Source of the DNA: Echinostoma caproni | Lineage: Eukaryota > Platyhelminthes > Trematoda > Plagiorchiida > Echinostomatidae | Length of the DNA stretch: 13,170 bases | Assembly: GCA_900618425.1 (NCBI GenBank) | Contig: UZAN01044852.1 | Span: forward strand, 15,592-28,761 | Direction: 5' to 3' | Part shown: one piece after another, positions 1-9,666 of the stretch | Layout: every line of letters begins with the position of its first letter | Numbering within the stretch: the first letter of the stretch is position 1 | Translations under genes and position numbers: made by a program | Notes under the pieces: model-generated | The model's database searches: none | Told to the model about the DNA's origin: nothing | What the model saw: only the letters and a program-made list of their open reading frames with translations

Positions 1-1315
1 AAGGTTCTTAAGAACTCTCGGTCTTCCATAGCCAACAAGACAGACGACACAGCCATCCCACCACCAACCCCCAATAACCCGAACCAGTGCTCATGTGTGA
101 GGACCAAAGTGTAAGTCACATCCGATCATTGAACTGGAATGTGGATTATCTCTTTTCCAACTTGTCATGATTTCTGTCCCCCCTTATTTCCAAACAGTTT
201 GATATAAATTTTGATGTGTTAGCCTGTAGAAGAGTCACAGCAAACGAGCCTGTTCGCTACTCTGTGTTTTCTTCCAATGGGTAATGATGCTATATTCGGA
301 CAATGGTTAAAAGCGTTTGCATTGCATTAGAACGATCCTTTCTGTCAAGAACAGTGAGAATAAGCTGCTACAGTACAGTGAGACAGTTGAATGAGAAGAA
401 CAATAAGCAAACCATGTGATGAATTTAATCGAACGCAAAGCAAATGAAGAGTGATCTGAAAAGCTAGGAAGCGGTGTAATGCTGCTTCGACTGAAGATCA
501 AACCCGGAACATCACAAGCATACTACTCTCTTGATCACAGAGAAGATGGTCACGACCGGTTTTCATTTTGCATATGCACGACAGAGCACGCATCAAATCT
601 CTCTTACCTGAGCACTTCCCTCCAGGGTTATGACTCGATTGGAAACATTCCGAACCTGTTTACTCGTTGCGTGTTAAACTCATGAAGATGGGTTGTGCTA
701 CATTGTGTTTAAGCAAAGTGATCAGTTTCCCGCATGCCAAATGGTTAGTATGCTTGCGTTCTACCAGTGAAGTCCGGCGTTCCATCCCCAGTTGTATATG
801 ACGAAATTCACCATGTATTCAAATCAGATCCTCGCATGTTATGAGTAAATTAGTTGCACAGGCGATGACAGCCAAGCAATTAGGTTTCCATCATATCGAA
901 CAGACTTCTACCTTCACACCAGGTGACTGAAGACTCCAGTTGTTGGCACCAAGTGATCTCCATACATACGTCGCATTTGCTACTGTTGATGGAAACTTTG
1001 TGATCAATAACAAAGAGTTTGAGTAGCTGATCTTCGATATTTTAATTGTATAGCTGTTTCACACTGCAGGATGGTGATGAAAAACGGTCAAAGCGTATAT
1101 GCAAGTTTTTATCGTAGATAACACAAGGCCTATCAAAAGCCTAGGTCAGTCGGTCGAGTTAGATAGTAAAATCGATCGGGATGTGAACAAAGTGCTGTGG
1201 TCTAAGCAACCAACTACTCCATGAATTTTAAGTTGTTTTTTCGCTATATGCTGCTAACTTCGCTGAAGCTTGTGATCAAGACTGTATAAACCGCTTGTGA
1301 TTACTCTCACTGTAG
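1..1315. other. Intergenic or intronic DNA, no gene seen
   Basis: This stretch has ordinary mid-AT composition. The only open frames are short (about 64-68 codons) and have no recognisable domain, signal peptide or composition suggesting coding. I saw no tRNA-like boxes and no long repeats. A TAG at 1313-1315 closes the frame that then runs open into the LINE remnant. The 5' flank of that retrotransposon may therefore begin somewhere before 1316, but no boundary such as a target-site duplication is visible. Confidence 0.5.
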
Positions 1316-1800
1316 ATCCTGAGGAGCGACGGGGGAGGACGAGTCTGTGGTGAGACAAACTCACGGGGTGACGCTAACCACGGGGCAATACGTTACAGTT
1401 TCCGGGCAACTGTGATATGTCAAGCTTTCCAGATGACGCCAGCAAAGCGCCCACGCGTTACAGCATCCAGACTACGAACCATAGGCCGATTGTACCGACC
1501 AATCAAAAGCCGTGAAGCCCAGACAGAAGCTTTACGACTTCACGAATACAAGCAGGTAAATGGTTCACAATTTTGGGTGGTTTTGACTTCAATAACAGGG
1601 ATTGACAGTTACATTCTTCAAGGACGTCGCCTCTTCGGACGTGAATCAGAATCCTTTGCCCTATTGAATAGCCTCCAACAACTGGTTGATTTCCCAACCG
1701 CTATCCCTGACCTTGCTGTTGACAACGCTCCTACCCCAGAAGTGGCTCCCCTCCTACACCGTTTATTCTGCCTATCTCTCAATTTCGAGATATTCTCAAC
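1316..1800 (+). pseudogene. LINE endonuclease-domain remnant
   Basis: Frame 2 is open from 1316 to 1855. The first part, up to about 1560, is not recognisable. From about 1600 the translation resembles the end of the LINE endonuclease domain. The clearest piece, at 1673-1727, reads LQQLVDFPTAIPDLAVDN and corresponds to the L-x-Q-L-V-x-x-P-T-R-x-P-D region of jockey/CR1-like endonucleases; the usual Arg after P-T is replaced by Ala. After this the homology moves to frame 3 (P-S-Y-T-V-Y-S-A), where the G-S-S-D-H catalytic segment would be expected but is not preserved. The catalytic N-terminal half of the domain is not recognisable. The remnant would not be functional. Confidence 0.6.
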
Positions 1801-1829
1801 CCCATGGCAAATATTGGAAATATTCCCCA

Positions 1830-2417
1830 CGCGGCGAACACTCAGATCCAAATAACTACCGCCCATCTCTCATTTCGAAAGTTATGGAATCAGCTGTTGC
1901 TGGTCAACTCCGCCACCACCTGGAGCAGAATAAGTGACCCAGCTACCGCCAATACGGTTTCCGATCCCATCGATCTACCGGTGATCTTCTGGTGCTCATT
2001 TCGCATGCATGGTTAGCGGTACTCGACAACCACCGAGAAACCTATGCGGTGTCGTTGGACATATCGAAAGCTTTCGATCTTCTCTGACACGCTGGTCTGC
2101 TGGCTAAACTTCCCAAGTTTGCCTTTACTTGGGAACCTGTGTCTTGGACAGCAAGCTCTCTCAAGGACCGCAGCATCTCCACTCGAGTAGATGGGACCAT
2201 GTCTCGTTTCGTGCTTGTGAATATCGGTGTTCCCCTAGGTTCGGTATTTTCACCTTCTCCTTTTCTGATATTTATTGATGACCTTCTTTCTTCAGCTTCA
2301 AATCCTATTCACGCCTTTGCTGATGACGCTACCCACACTCTTCTCTATTCTATCCGTCTTCGCGCATTGCCAACCCCAGCGTTAGTGACGACCGCTCCTC
2401 CTTTATTTTCTTCGTAA
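1830..2417 (+). pseudogene. LINE reverse transcriptase domain, disrupted
   Basis: Frame 3 carries the recognisable RT blocks in order. The start block is H-S-D-P-N-N-Y-R-P at about 1836-1865. Next come KVMESAVAGQLRHHLEQNK and QYGFRSHRSTGDLLVLISHA. Motif A is SLDISKAFD, with Asp codons at 2058 and 2076. Motif B is GVPLGSVFSP at 2226-2255, where families usually have G-V-P-Q-G-S. Motif C is F-A-D-D at 2316-2327. In-frame stops TGA 1935-1937 and TGA 2085-2087 interrupt the frame, and TAA 2415-2417 ends it. The 1935 stop lies between the first two conserved blocks and the 2085 stop just after motif A. RT normally copies element RNA into DNA at the nicked target; this copy cannot. Confidence 0.88.
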
Positions 2418-3117
2418 ATTCTTAGCTGGGCCTTATTTCTGCTTGATGCTGTCGAAACCGTGTGCTCTTCAATGTCAGTAAAAACTCGCTTACATCCATA
2501 TCTCTCAAGTACGCTTCGCTCTCCTCTTCCTTGAATTTTAACTCGAGCACTCTCCTTTCCACAGAATCGTGCAACCCATTGGGTTTTTCCTTATCTTCTT
2601 CTCTTTAATGGTCACCCTATATTTATCTACTTGTCTCTCGCGCTGCGCGCAAAATCGACTTCCTCTTTCGCACCATATGTTTTTCCACCCGCGTTCACCT
2701 CCTCTCACTTTTCAAAGGTCAGATTCGCCATAGAGTTGAATGCTGCAGCCATTTGTGGGGTGGTTCTTTGTTCCCCTCTTTTTCTTCCCGATCGGGTTCA
2801 GCGTAAGGCCATCCGTCTCATCAATGACCCGTCCCTAACATCCAATTTGCAGTCACTAGCTCACCGTCAGACAGTAGCCTCTTTATCCCTGCTCTATCAA
2901 TACTACTTTGGATTTTGCTTCTGTCCTTCTCCCGCTTGTTCTTCCTCGTAGGTTCCGCGAACAAGAGTCTAGTCCCAGGTGTCGCATTTTTAACTTTCAA
3001 TCATCTTTTTCCCCAAGAACAGCACAACTATGGAGCATTCTCTCCCTTTCAGACTTCCCTCCAACTTACAACATTCTAGTCTTTAAACGCAGAATCAACA
3101 AACCAGTTCTAGCTTGA
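2418..3117 (+). pseudogene. LINE ORF2 C-terminal region, frameshifted
   Basis: The C-terminal part of the LINE polyprotein continues past the RT in a broken form. Frame 3 reopens by about 2607 and runs to 2951. It contains the diagnostic stretch D-R-V-Q-R-K-A-I-R-L-I followed by SLAHRQTVASLSLLYQYYFG, the region jockey/CR1-like elements carry after the thumb. Homology then moves to frame 1 at about 2946-3117 (F-S-P-R-T-A-Q-L-W, then FPPTYNILVFKRRINK), which is the usual extreme C-terminus ahead of the stop at 3115-3117. The 2418-2600 part is the most decayed: W-S-L and S-K-T-like scraps can be guessed in shifting frames only. Confidence 0.78.
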
Positions 3118-3206
3118 ATGCTCTCCTTACCCTACCATTTACAGTATATCTTCGGATCATGGGGTTAATCCCTTGATGCTGTATTCACTTACGTGTAATA
3201 AAAAAA
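3118..3206 (+). other. LINE 3' UTR with AATAAA and A run
   Basis: The C-terminal stop is followed by about 80 bp of non-coding sequence, then AATAAA at 3197-3202 merging into seven A residues at 3200-3206. This is the expected place for the 3' end of a retrotransposed RNA. The A run is short, so it could also be chance. No target-site duplication was found to fix the boundary. Confidence 0.5.
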
Positions 3207-4074
3207 CACTTGTTTTATGTAGCGAAAGCATTCCGACCGCTCTACTTGATTTACAGCCGTCCACCGAAGGGAATCAGAAGTTGCAGTATGCTGAAAATGT
3301 AAGCTTCCACCTAGCTTATCATCCCCACAATGCTACCCAATGCAATGAATATGATTACCCGATACTTTATGGCTTTCGGAATATATTCAACATAGTCAAC
3401 CCTCCTAAACCCACGTGACACGAATCAAGGTATTTGTCTGACAAACAGGCTGAGAAGCGTCGGGACATAGAACTAAATTCTGACTAATCTCTAATTATCC
3501 TTAGTTGTCATTTTCAAAAATATTGGGATGTAAATTGTCTTCGGCTGTTCCGAGGATCAGTCACCAAAACCGAGGTTGTTCGTTAGCTGTGCTCTTCTTC
3601 CAATTTTATACTTGAAGTAATTGAAGTGTTAAGGATGGCACCTACTACTCCCCTCCAAAATAAAACAACAAATGAGGAATGGATGAATAACTCGAACCAG
3701 CGATGATTAATACCGTTCGTGTGACTACACGGTCGTGTTTTGGAGGATAGAAACCAATCAACATCCGAAACAAAAAGCCGTTCCAGATCAATGAGTTCAT
3801 CAGCACGATTCCTGTGGAGATGAATCTGTTGTGACAAATCAGTACACCCGTTCAGTGTGTCCTTGATGAATCACCAAATTGGTCAATACACGGATATTTG
3901 GAAGAAGTGAATGAAGATTGATCTTGATGATAGGACTGATGTGGAACCAAACTGTACCCAAACGCCAGCGTTTACCCTAAAATGGGGAGTTCAATTAGAC
4001 TTCCACATTCCTTTTGTTTTATTACGTGTTTATTCCCGACTAAGCGATACCGAATGATATTAGACTAATTTATG
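3207..4074. other. No gene seen
   Basis: There is one 84-codon open frame on the minus strand (3837 to 3583) with no recognisable domain. The sequence GGTTCGAG on the minus strand near 3690-3700 resembles the first half of a tRNA B box. No acceptor stem, A box or cloverleaf could be drawn around it, so a tRNA or SINE is not called. Confidence 0.4.
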
Positions 4075-4570
4075 GAGGGGGGTGATTCTCCAGGGTTGCG
4101 GCTGGTCACCCTTACCTTGCACCTAGCGAAACGCTCCCATAAGACCAAGCTTCGCAAATAGCCGCTGCTAAGGAAGTCCTACTCACAGCCTTCTCGTGGT
4201 GGTGTTTTCCACCAAAGTGTAGAGACGAAAGTCGACATCCAGGGCTTTAACCGGGTTGGTGGACCACCAGCACTTCACTTAGGGCAGTTGGCAAAAATCC
4301 CTAATTCCAAACCAACCAAGAGGAGGCGTACGAACCACACCCACACCTTTTCGGTTGTGGCAGTGGGCACCAGCTCAATTGGGTACCTTGGACTTTGGAC
4401 CCCGTCCAAATGGCGTATGATCCGGTGAACTGGACACCGACCCCCAATGGACTGCGGTTTTCACACACCGCTACGCTGTCTTGCGGATCAGGCTTTGGCT
4501 AATCGAAGGCCCCGGTTGTGGATTCCTCAAGTAAATTCACCTGCCTTGACCTGGGAAACCTGGCAGCATT
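4075..4570. repeat. GC-rich structured block, probable dispersed repeat
   Basis: The sequence turns abruptly GC-rich here and returns to AT-rich composition after about 4570. The block contains compact hairpins: TGGTGG 4197-4202 pairs with CCACCA 4209-4214 around a 6-nt loop; GAC-GAAA-GTC sits at 4225-4234, a GNRA-type tetraloop; and the near-perfect palindrome TGGTGGACCACCA sits near 4258. Open frames are short and disagree between strands. A frame from about 4410 reads M-A-Y-D-P-V-N-W-T-P-T-P-N-G-L and stops within about 35 codons. The style resembles the untranslated part of a retroelement or a SINE-like family of flukes. That is an impression from composition and structure, not a match I could verify. 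Strand is unknown. Confidence 0.45.
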
Positions 4571-5788
4571 CAGCCCATATGCAAATCATGAAACGTTTTT
4601 CTTTTCTTTTAAAGATTATTGTACCATGATTTATTTGGCACACAGTCTGACGTCAGACGTGTGTGAAATATACATAATTTTCTGTCCGCTAAAAGTTCAT
4701 GAGGGCACTTTCATATACGAAGATTGTTACGATGGCGGGAACAGTTGGGCGATTGAAATATGCCAACAATGAAATGGTAGTTTGACTCAAAACAGCTCCA
4801 GTTTAACAGAATGGTGCCCCCCAATTAGATGATCCCTAGTAGTAAAGTGTGCTTTGGTGATAATAGAAGAACGACAACTAGAAGAAAAACTTTGGCAGTT
4901 TATTCCCTTCTGGTATAAAATATTTCAGTTAGAACCCAGGGACCATAAAAACGAAATTGAAACGGAAATAAAAAACAATAGATCAATCGATTCCTTGTCA
5001 AACGTAACACAGTTGTCGACTGCCGCAATCAAACCTGGGTTGAAACCCATTAGGTTATTCACCTTATGCGGCCCGCCAAACGCCTGGGCATCCCTCAAGG
5101 TTAATTTGCTCATATATTGCAGCAAACAGTTCTACAAACAGCAACTCACAAGGTCTTGTCTTGTCAGCGACGATACAGTTGTAGGATAGGTACGAGATTC
5201 GGGTCCATTATTGCCCGCTCTCGAATTTAGGATGTGTTCGATAAGCTAACCGGTCGAAAAATGTACGGCAGAAAGTTAACTAATCAGGAGAGCTGAGACA
5301 GCACATTATCAGAGGAAACGACTTTCTCACAGATAAGATATGAAAATCCGATTGGTCATGGGCGAGACTTAACACTTCCGAGGTGATATGAACCATAGCA
5401 CGAGAAAAAACAATTATCCAAGCAAAACGTCTGGACGTGCATAGTTGTAACACGAACAAGTCACCATAGGGCTAATCGAAGGGACCACAACGGAAATACA
5501 GGACGCCGTGCAGCAACCATTTCCGCATAAGCCACGAACCTGTGTGGTCTGCAATTCCACGACTTTCCGTGTGTCCCTAATGAAAAGTCGTACAGAATTC
5601 ATACACCAAAATAAAAAAAGCTTCTGGAAAGCAACGATTTCAAACGAGCACACCCTCGTGTTCTTTTCTTTCTTCATACGTGGTTCTTCAAAGCGAACTT
5701 CAGACCACCAACCGATCAATGACAAAAGATACAGTGAGTCAGAATTTTAATTTTGGAACCGAACCGATAATGCGAATTTTAAGTTGGA
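4571..5788. other. No gene seen
   Basis: The composition is AT-rich with open frames of up to 111 codons (4854-5189, + strand; 5414-5725, minus strand). None has a domain, and overlapping open frames on the opposite strand weaken each. No repeat or RNA gene was recognised. Confidence 0.4.
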
Positions 5789-5946
5789 GGGAAATTCCGA
5801 ATAGAAAATGCTCAAGCGATGATGACACTGGGCCAGAGCTTGACTCGTCTAAGATACACTCAATATTTTTCGAAGCGGGTTCGGTAAACATAATCATAAC
5901 AAAACTTTGAATTGGTCTTACTAACGAACAACAATATCCTCTAATG
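5789..5946 (-). repeat. Left arm of a long inverted repeat
   Basis: The reverse complement of this segment matches 6684-6843 almost base for base. By eye I count eight substitutions and one 2-nt length difference, so roughly 95 percent identity over 158 bp. Its outer end is GGGAAATTCC; its inner end is CTAATG. Similarity stops cleanly at both ends. The minus strand reads open through the arm (T-E-P-A-S-K-N-I, then C-I-L-D-E-S-S-S). Several of the arm-to-arm differences would change amino acids, so coding is unlikely to be what keeps the arms alike. Confidence 0.9.
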
Positions 5947-6683
5947 TACAGGTGTTGATCAAACCCGTGCAACATCACCCTGATTTCCGAAATACATTTC
6001 AGTCTTCAATACTTGTGTATTGATGGCTATGGGTAACGTATATTTATTACTGATTTCATCTCCCACTTCTATGTTCTTAGTTCCCTTCTATCACCGTTTG
6101 ACTTAGCGTGAGCTTGAGTGTTGTGATAAAATTTGTAGTAGTTTGAAAGCTATAGCTCAGATTTGGAAAATATTTCAGGCGAAGTAGCACGGGAATTCAC
6201 TCTTTTTAATACAAGATTTCGGTAACTGCTATTCTTTAATTACATTCACGGAAGTCATGTTTTTCACAGATGAAGGTTGGTTCATTTTCTCGTTGGGGTT
6301 GATAGTAAAAAACGGTCAGACTTAATTAAATATTATTTTTACGTTTATGCAGTCCCTGGAAGGGTTAAGTTCAATGCCAAATTCATTCAAATACCGCGCA
6401 GCACCTGGGATTTTCATTTAATCGAGAACGTTTTACCGTACCAGAAACCGGGATAAGTCAGCTGTTATGACAATGGTTACGGTGCGGGGTGTATTAGCGG
6501 AAACTAGCTAGGGAAACAGCAGATGGAAAACATATGGAGCAACTTTTATAATATAAATACAATTTTTTTCGTAAGATTTGTTCTTTCCTCCATTCGGAAT
6601 TATATCTCCGACGTGGTTAGCGAAATCGTTCTACGCGAAAACAACCAGCTAGCAAAAAACAAAAAGAGCTTTGTGTGGGCCCA
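5947..6683. other. Spacer between the inverted-repeat arms
   Basis: This is 737 bp of AT-rich sequence. The longest open frame entering the right arm (6523-6783) has no recognisable transposase or other domain. If the arms are terminal inverted repeats, this would be the non-autonomous interior of the element. Otherwise it is ordinary DNA trapped between two oppositely oriented copies of a short repeat. Confidence 0.5.
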
Positions 6684-6843
6684 CATTAGAGGATGTTGTT
6701 GTTCGTTAGTAAGACAAATTCAAAGTTTTGTTATGATTATCTGTTTACCGAACCCGCTTCGAAAAATATTGCGTGTATCTTAGACGAGTCAAGCTCTAGC
6801 ACAGTATCATCATCGCTTGGGCATTTTCCATTCGGAATTTCCC
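6684..6843 (+). repeat. Right arm of a long inverted repeat
   Basis: This is the partner of 5789-5946 in opposite orientation. It starts CATTAGAGGATG and ends GGAATTTCCC. It carries an extra CT after ATGATTAT relative to the left arm. The outer flanks (TAAGTTGGAG on the left, ACATGACGCA on the right) show no matching target-site duplication, so the outer ends are not proven to be element termini. Confidence 0.9.
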
Positions 6844-7023
6844 ACATGACGCACCTCTCCACAACTGATTCTCTACCAACACTTAGGCAGCATCGGATTC
6901 AGAACCTATCCTCCTCCTGTGCCGGCCCGAAAATCACATGACTGATCGGTCCAATGGTTCAGCCGCAAAAAAGAACTTGGTGCTTACCCAGCTAACCCGA
7001 GCGAGGAACCACACTTTTTACAG

Positions 7024-7238
7024 CTGTCTCCGGCAGGCCCAGTGAACTTCGACGGTGCAGCAGGAGTGCCATCAGCACACGGATGGAGTGGACCTGACAA
7101 CAAGAGCATTACAAAACGTACAAGCCGGCAGTCAGACAGTCTCGTGTTGGGGGGAGGGATTTCAAGCGCCGCAGATCGCGGAATATCAGATCAGATCACA
7201 GAAAGGGTCAGAAGGAACTTACTTGTTCAAGGTCACGG
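7024..7238 (+). other. Possible exon, weak
   Basis: A good 3' splice site (pyrimidine run then TTTTTACAG, ending at 7023) is followed by a GC-richer stretch that is open in frame 1. It ends at a plausible donor, CACGG|GTGAGA, at 7238/7239. The frame would encode about 71 residues rich in Gly, Ser and Arg, with no domain I recognise. Against it, frame 2 is also open here and frame 3 is largely open, so openness may just reflect GC content. No partner exon on the + strand was found. It could be an exon of an unseen gene, a fragment of a repeat, or chance. Confidence 0.2.
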
Positions 7239-8100
7239 GTGAGAGGGCCCAGACGATGGTAAACGATGAAGCAATCACACTGTAGAACAGAATTTCCAAA
7301 AGCGGCGTTTTACCGCTTTCTAAATTGCAATATGCTGATGACTAGCATTCGCCGTTTACGAAAACCCGTTAAGGCCCAAAAGAATAAGGAGAGAATCACG
7401 AACCCCCCCCCCGGACGGTTTCCGTCGAGGAAAACGCATCACCGCCGAGTGTTGTTTTTGATTCATCAGCTGGTTTTGTCAGGTTACGTTCCGGTAAAGC
7501 ATTGATACACCTTAATTTCTGCCAGTCACAACTTGAATTTTGTCTCGCGTAGTGGAACACCAATTCCAGATTGCTTGGAGCACAGCACATGGGTTCGGAT
7601 GAGCGTCATATTGATAAGTCAAGTCTTAATAAGCCTAACATGACAAAAGTATTTCGCGAAATTGGAAGGGTATCATGCACTTTATCAAATGAAAACAGTT
7701 TGGTTATGATCATTGTCTACAATTAAGCAGAGCATTTAACGAAACAGCACCGGCAGAGGAATATAAATTAAGTTTTATAGTTTGAGCGATGTGGATTTGA
7801 AGGAACATATGGTGCCTGCGAAGTACGAGCTCGTTCAGAGGTCAGAGAAAATGGTACTCAGCTAGATCACACTGAGCAATTTACCTCCACGGGAATAAGC
7901 GAAAGTAGGGTCTACGAGATGTCTATGTGAGGTAATTAATTATTATACACCGGAAGACTGTATTGAGCCCGAAATTGATCGACCAAAGTCCGGCACCCAT
8001 GCACCCAGCTACGAATGGATCAAAAAGCCAAAAGTGTTCATTGGAGATCTCGAAGTGTGGAGGCACGAGGAATTCACACCAGAGCTAAGCATATATAACG
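7239..8100. other. No gene seen; contains a C10 run
   Basis: No convincing open frame or RNA gene is present. A run of ten C residues lies at 7403-7412. Short open frames exist on both strands (for example 7266-7505 + and 7590-7396 minus), but they overlap each other and have no recognisable content. Confidence 0.4.
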
Positions 8101-9286
8101 GGAAATGAGGAAATGGAGGTAGCGATGGTAATTGGGGATAAGGTTACGGTAGACTTGTCAGATGATTCGCACAGTTCAAGTTTTTCTGTTAAAGATATTG
8201 TGCTCCAAAATCGGTCCAGGCAAAGGTTTGAACTCGAGCGTAGAAGTAGACAGAGGGAACGGGCGGAGAGGCAGAGGAGGAAGGGAAATCGGCATTTTCA
8301 ACATGAACCGGGGAGACAGAGAGAGGAACACAGAGATCATGGAAAACGGTGGGAAGGGAATCGTGGAAGCAAAATGATTGGTTAATGTGACAAGAATGAG
8401 CTGTGCAATGAACCCAGCAAAACCAAGACCGGGTGGACTGGGATCAACAGACATATATGGGAATTAGGCCACATTCAAAGTGAGGAGAGTAACTGGTAGA
8501 TGAAAGCAAAAACCCATGAACAACAGTTTGAAGAAGGGTAGAAACAGGAACAAACAATAAGGTATTTCAAAGCGAGCTGTTTTGTGTAGAAAAAAATTAG
8601 CCAAATAAGTTGCAGTGTTAGTCGGTTGTCACCTTGTTCAGTCTGCACAAACGCGGCAAGATGGTGGATGATTGGCGGCATGTGCAATTGATTGATCAAT
8701 CGGATGGGAACACAAGTATAGAACAACATTTTCACATCTTTGGGGATTTCCAAGGACGTGGGCAGATTCACACAGACGATTGTGGTCAGGTTTCACAACT
8801 GAACTCACGTTTGAGCCAAGACAAGAAAACTAATCAGTTGCAAATCAATGAACATGGGTTTGTGAGTGAGCACAGAAAGTGCCCCAAAATGAATCATACG
8901 AATTGTAGAGGAAAGTGGTTTCAGATCAAAACCACGGCAGCACAACTGGCATGTTTTATGGTTCGATGGAAAATAGCAGCTCAAAACAGGATGTGAGGGG
9001 GGAGGGAAGATGGCCAACAGGATGAGAGGAAATCTGGTAGGTCTACTGATGTCAGACCCTATTCGTTTTTCATATGGAAGCGATTCAAATGCATCATAGA
9101 CAGACAGACCAGCGTAGAAACATTGAGAAGTGAAGTCAGTCCAACTGTACAAAATATTCGAGGGAGAGATAGAAACGTGTTCACGGGTTCAAGAGGTGCT
9201 GTCCACTAGATTCAGTTCTCGCCTTGTTCACAAGTGCACCTGGCACCTGTCTACCAGGGAGTTCCAGTGACAGCCAACAAAAGTAA

Positions 9287-9322
9287 ATATGCGCGCGCCC
9301 GCGTGTGTGTATGTGTGTGTAC
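9287..9322. repeat. Alternating GC/GT tract (Z-DNA-prone)
   Basis: An (GC)n-like stretch at 9287-9298 is followed after a short CC break by GCGTGTGTGTATGTGTGTGT running to 9322. Purines and pyrimidines alternate almost throughout, which is the sequence type that favours left-handed Z-DNA under negative supercoiling. It is also a microsatellite likely to vary in length. Confidence 0.8.
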
Positions 9323-9641
9323 CTACTTCTGCGTGACACGGGGGAAAAACAGATGTGTACTGTGTATTGGTCCGGCACGAAAGCAAATCGCCTCAATCAA
9401 AACCAGATCCAATAGCGCATCAGACTGGTAATTAGAGCTGAAAACACAAGAGACGCATGGATGAGCAGAGAGACAAACAGACAGACATTCACATTATTGA
9501 CCCTTTGTTTTCGTGGACTCCAAGGGAGAGGGATCAAGTATCAGGTCAAGAGGAAACAGAAATTTAGTGTGTTGAGGACAAATACACTAGACACATCAAA
9601 ACAACAACAGGAATACCTCTGTGGGGCTCGTGTTGACGAAA

Positions 9642-9666
9642 GCGTGTGTATGCGCGCACGCACGCA
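9642..9666. repeat. Second alternating purine/pyrimidine tract
   Basis: There are 25 consecutive bases with strict purine/pyrimidine alternation, mixing GT, GC and CA steps around a central TGCGCGCA palindrome. It lies about 320 bp from the tract at 9287-9322 and shares its composition. Confidence 0.75.

Larger units (their letters stand above)
1316..3206 (+). mobile_element. Degenerate non-LTR retrotransposon (jockey/CR1-like LINE)
   Basis: This is a dead copy of a LINE. Its pieces lie in the canonical order: the end of an apurinic-type endonuclease domain, a reverse transcriptase, the C-terminal region typical of jockey/CR1-like ORF2 proteins, and a short 3' UTR ending in an A run. The frame changes at least three times (frame 2 to frame 3 near 1730-1840, a break after 2417, then frame 3 to frame 1 near 2908-2950), and the RT holds in-frame stops, so no full product can be made. 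The gap between the endonuclease end and the N-Y-R-P start of RT is only about 100 bp. In intact elements of this type these landmarks are much further apart, so an internal deletion is likely. The 5' limit is uncertain: 1316 is only where the frame opens. The family assignment rests on motif recognition, not a search. Confidence 0.82.

Noticed and set aside
1318..1385. HDV-like ribozyme at the LINE 5' end
   Set aside because: A nested hairpin and a CTAA next to a possible P2 strand exist, but no 7-bp P1 partner for the segment after the hairpin was found upstream.
3583..3837. tRNA B-box-like GGTTCGAG on the minus strand, and an 84-codon minus-strand frame
   Set aside because: The box match is partial (the closing CC is missing), no A box fits at the right distance and no cloverleaf can be drawn. 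The frame shows no domain.
5739..5978. Minus-strand open frame through the left inverted-repeat arm as a gene
   Set aside because: The same text recurs in the right arm with several amino-acid-changing differences. The repeat explains the openness better than coding does.
7333..7370. Hammerhead ribozyme core (CTGATGA followed by CGAAA)
   Set aside because: The intervening bases do not form stem II (the flanking C and C cannot pair) and no stem III/I partners were found. Other CTGATGA sites on either strand lack GAAA at the right spacing.
8113..8385. 90-codon + strand open frame, Arg/Glu/Gln-rich
   Set aside because: It lies in the most purine-rich stretch of the window, where stops are rare by composition. 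Its translation is low-complexity charged text without a domain, and an open frame on the other strand covers the same bases.
8634..8996. 120-codon + strand open frame, the longest in the non-coding region after the LINE and the gene
   Set aside because: No recognisable domain, no splice sites framing it, and a partly overlapping 115-codon frame on the minus strand. It is best explained by compositional bias.
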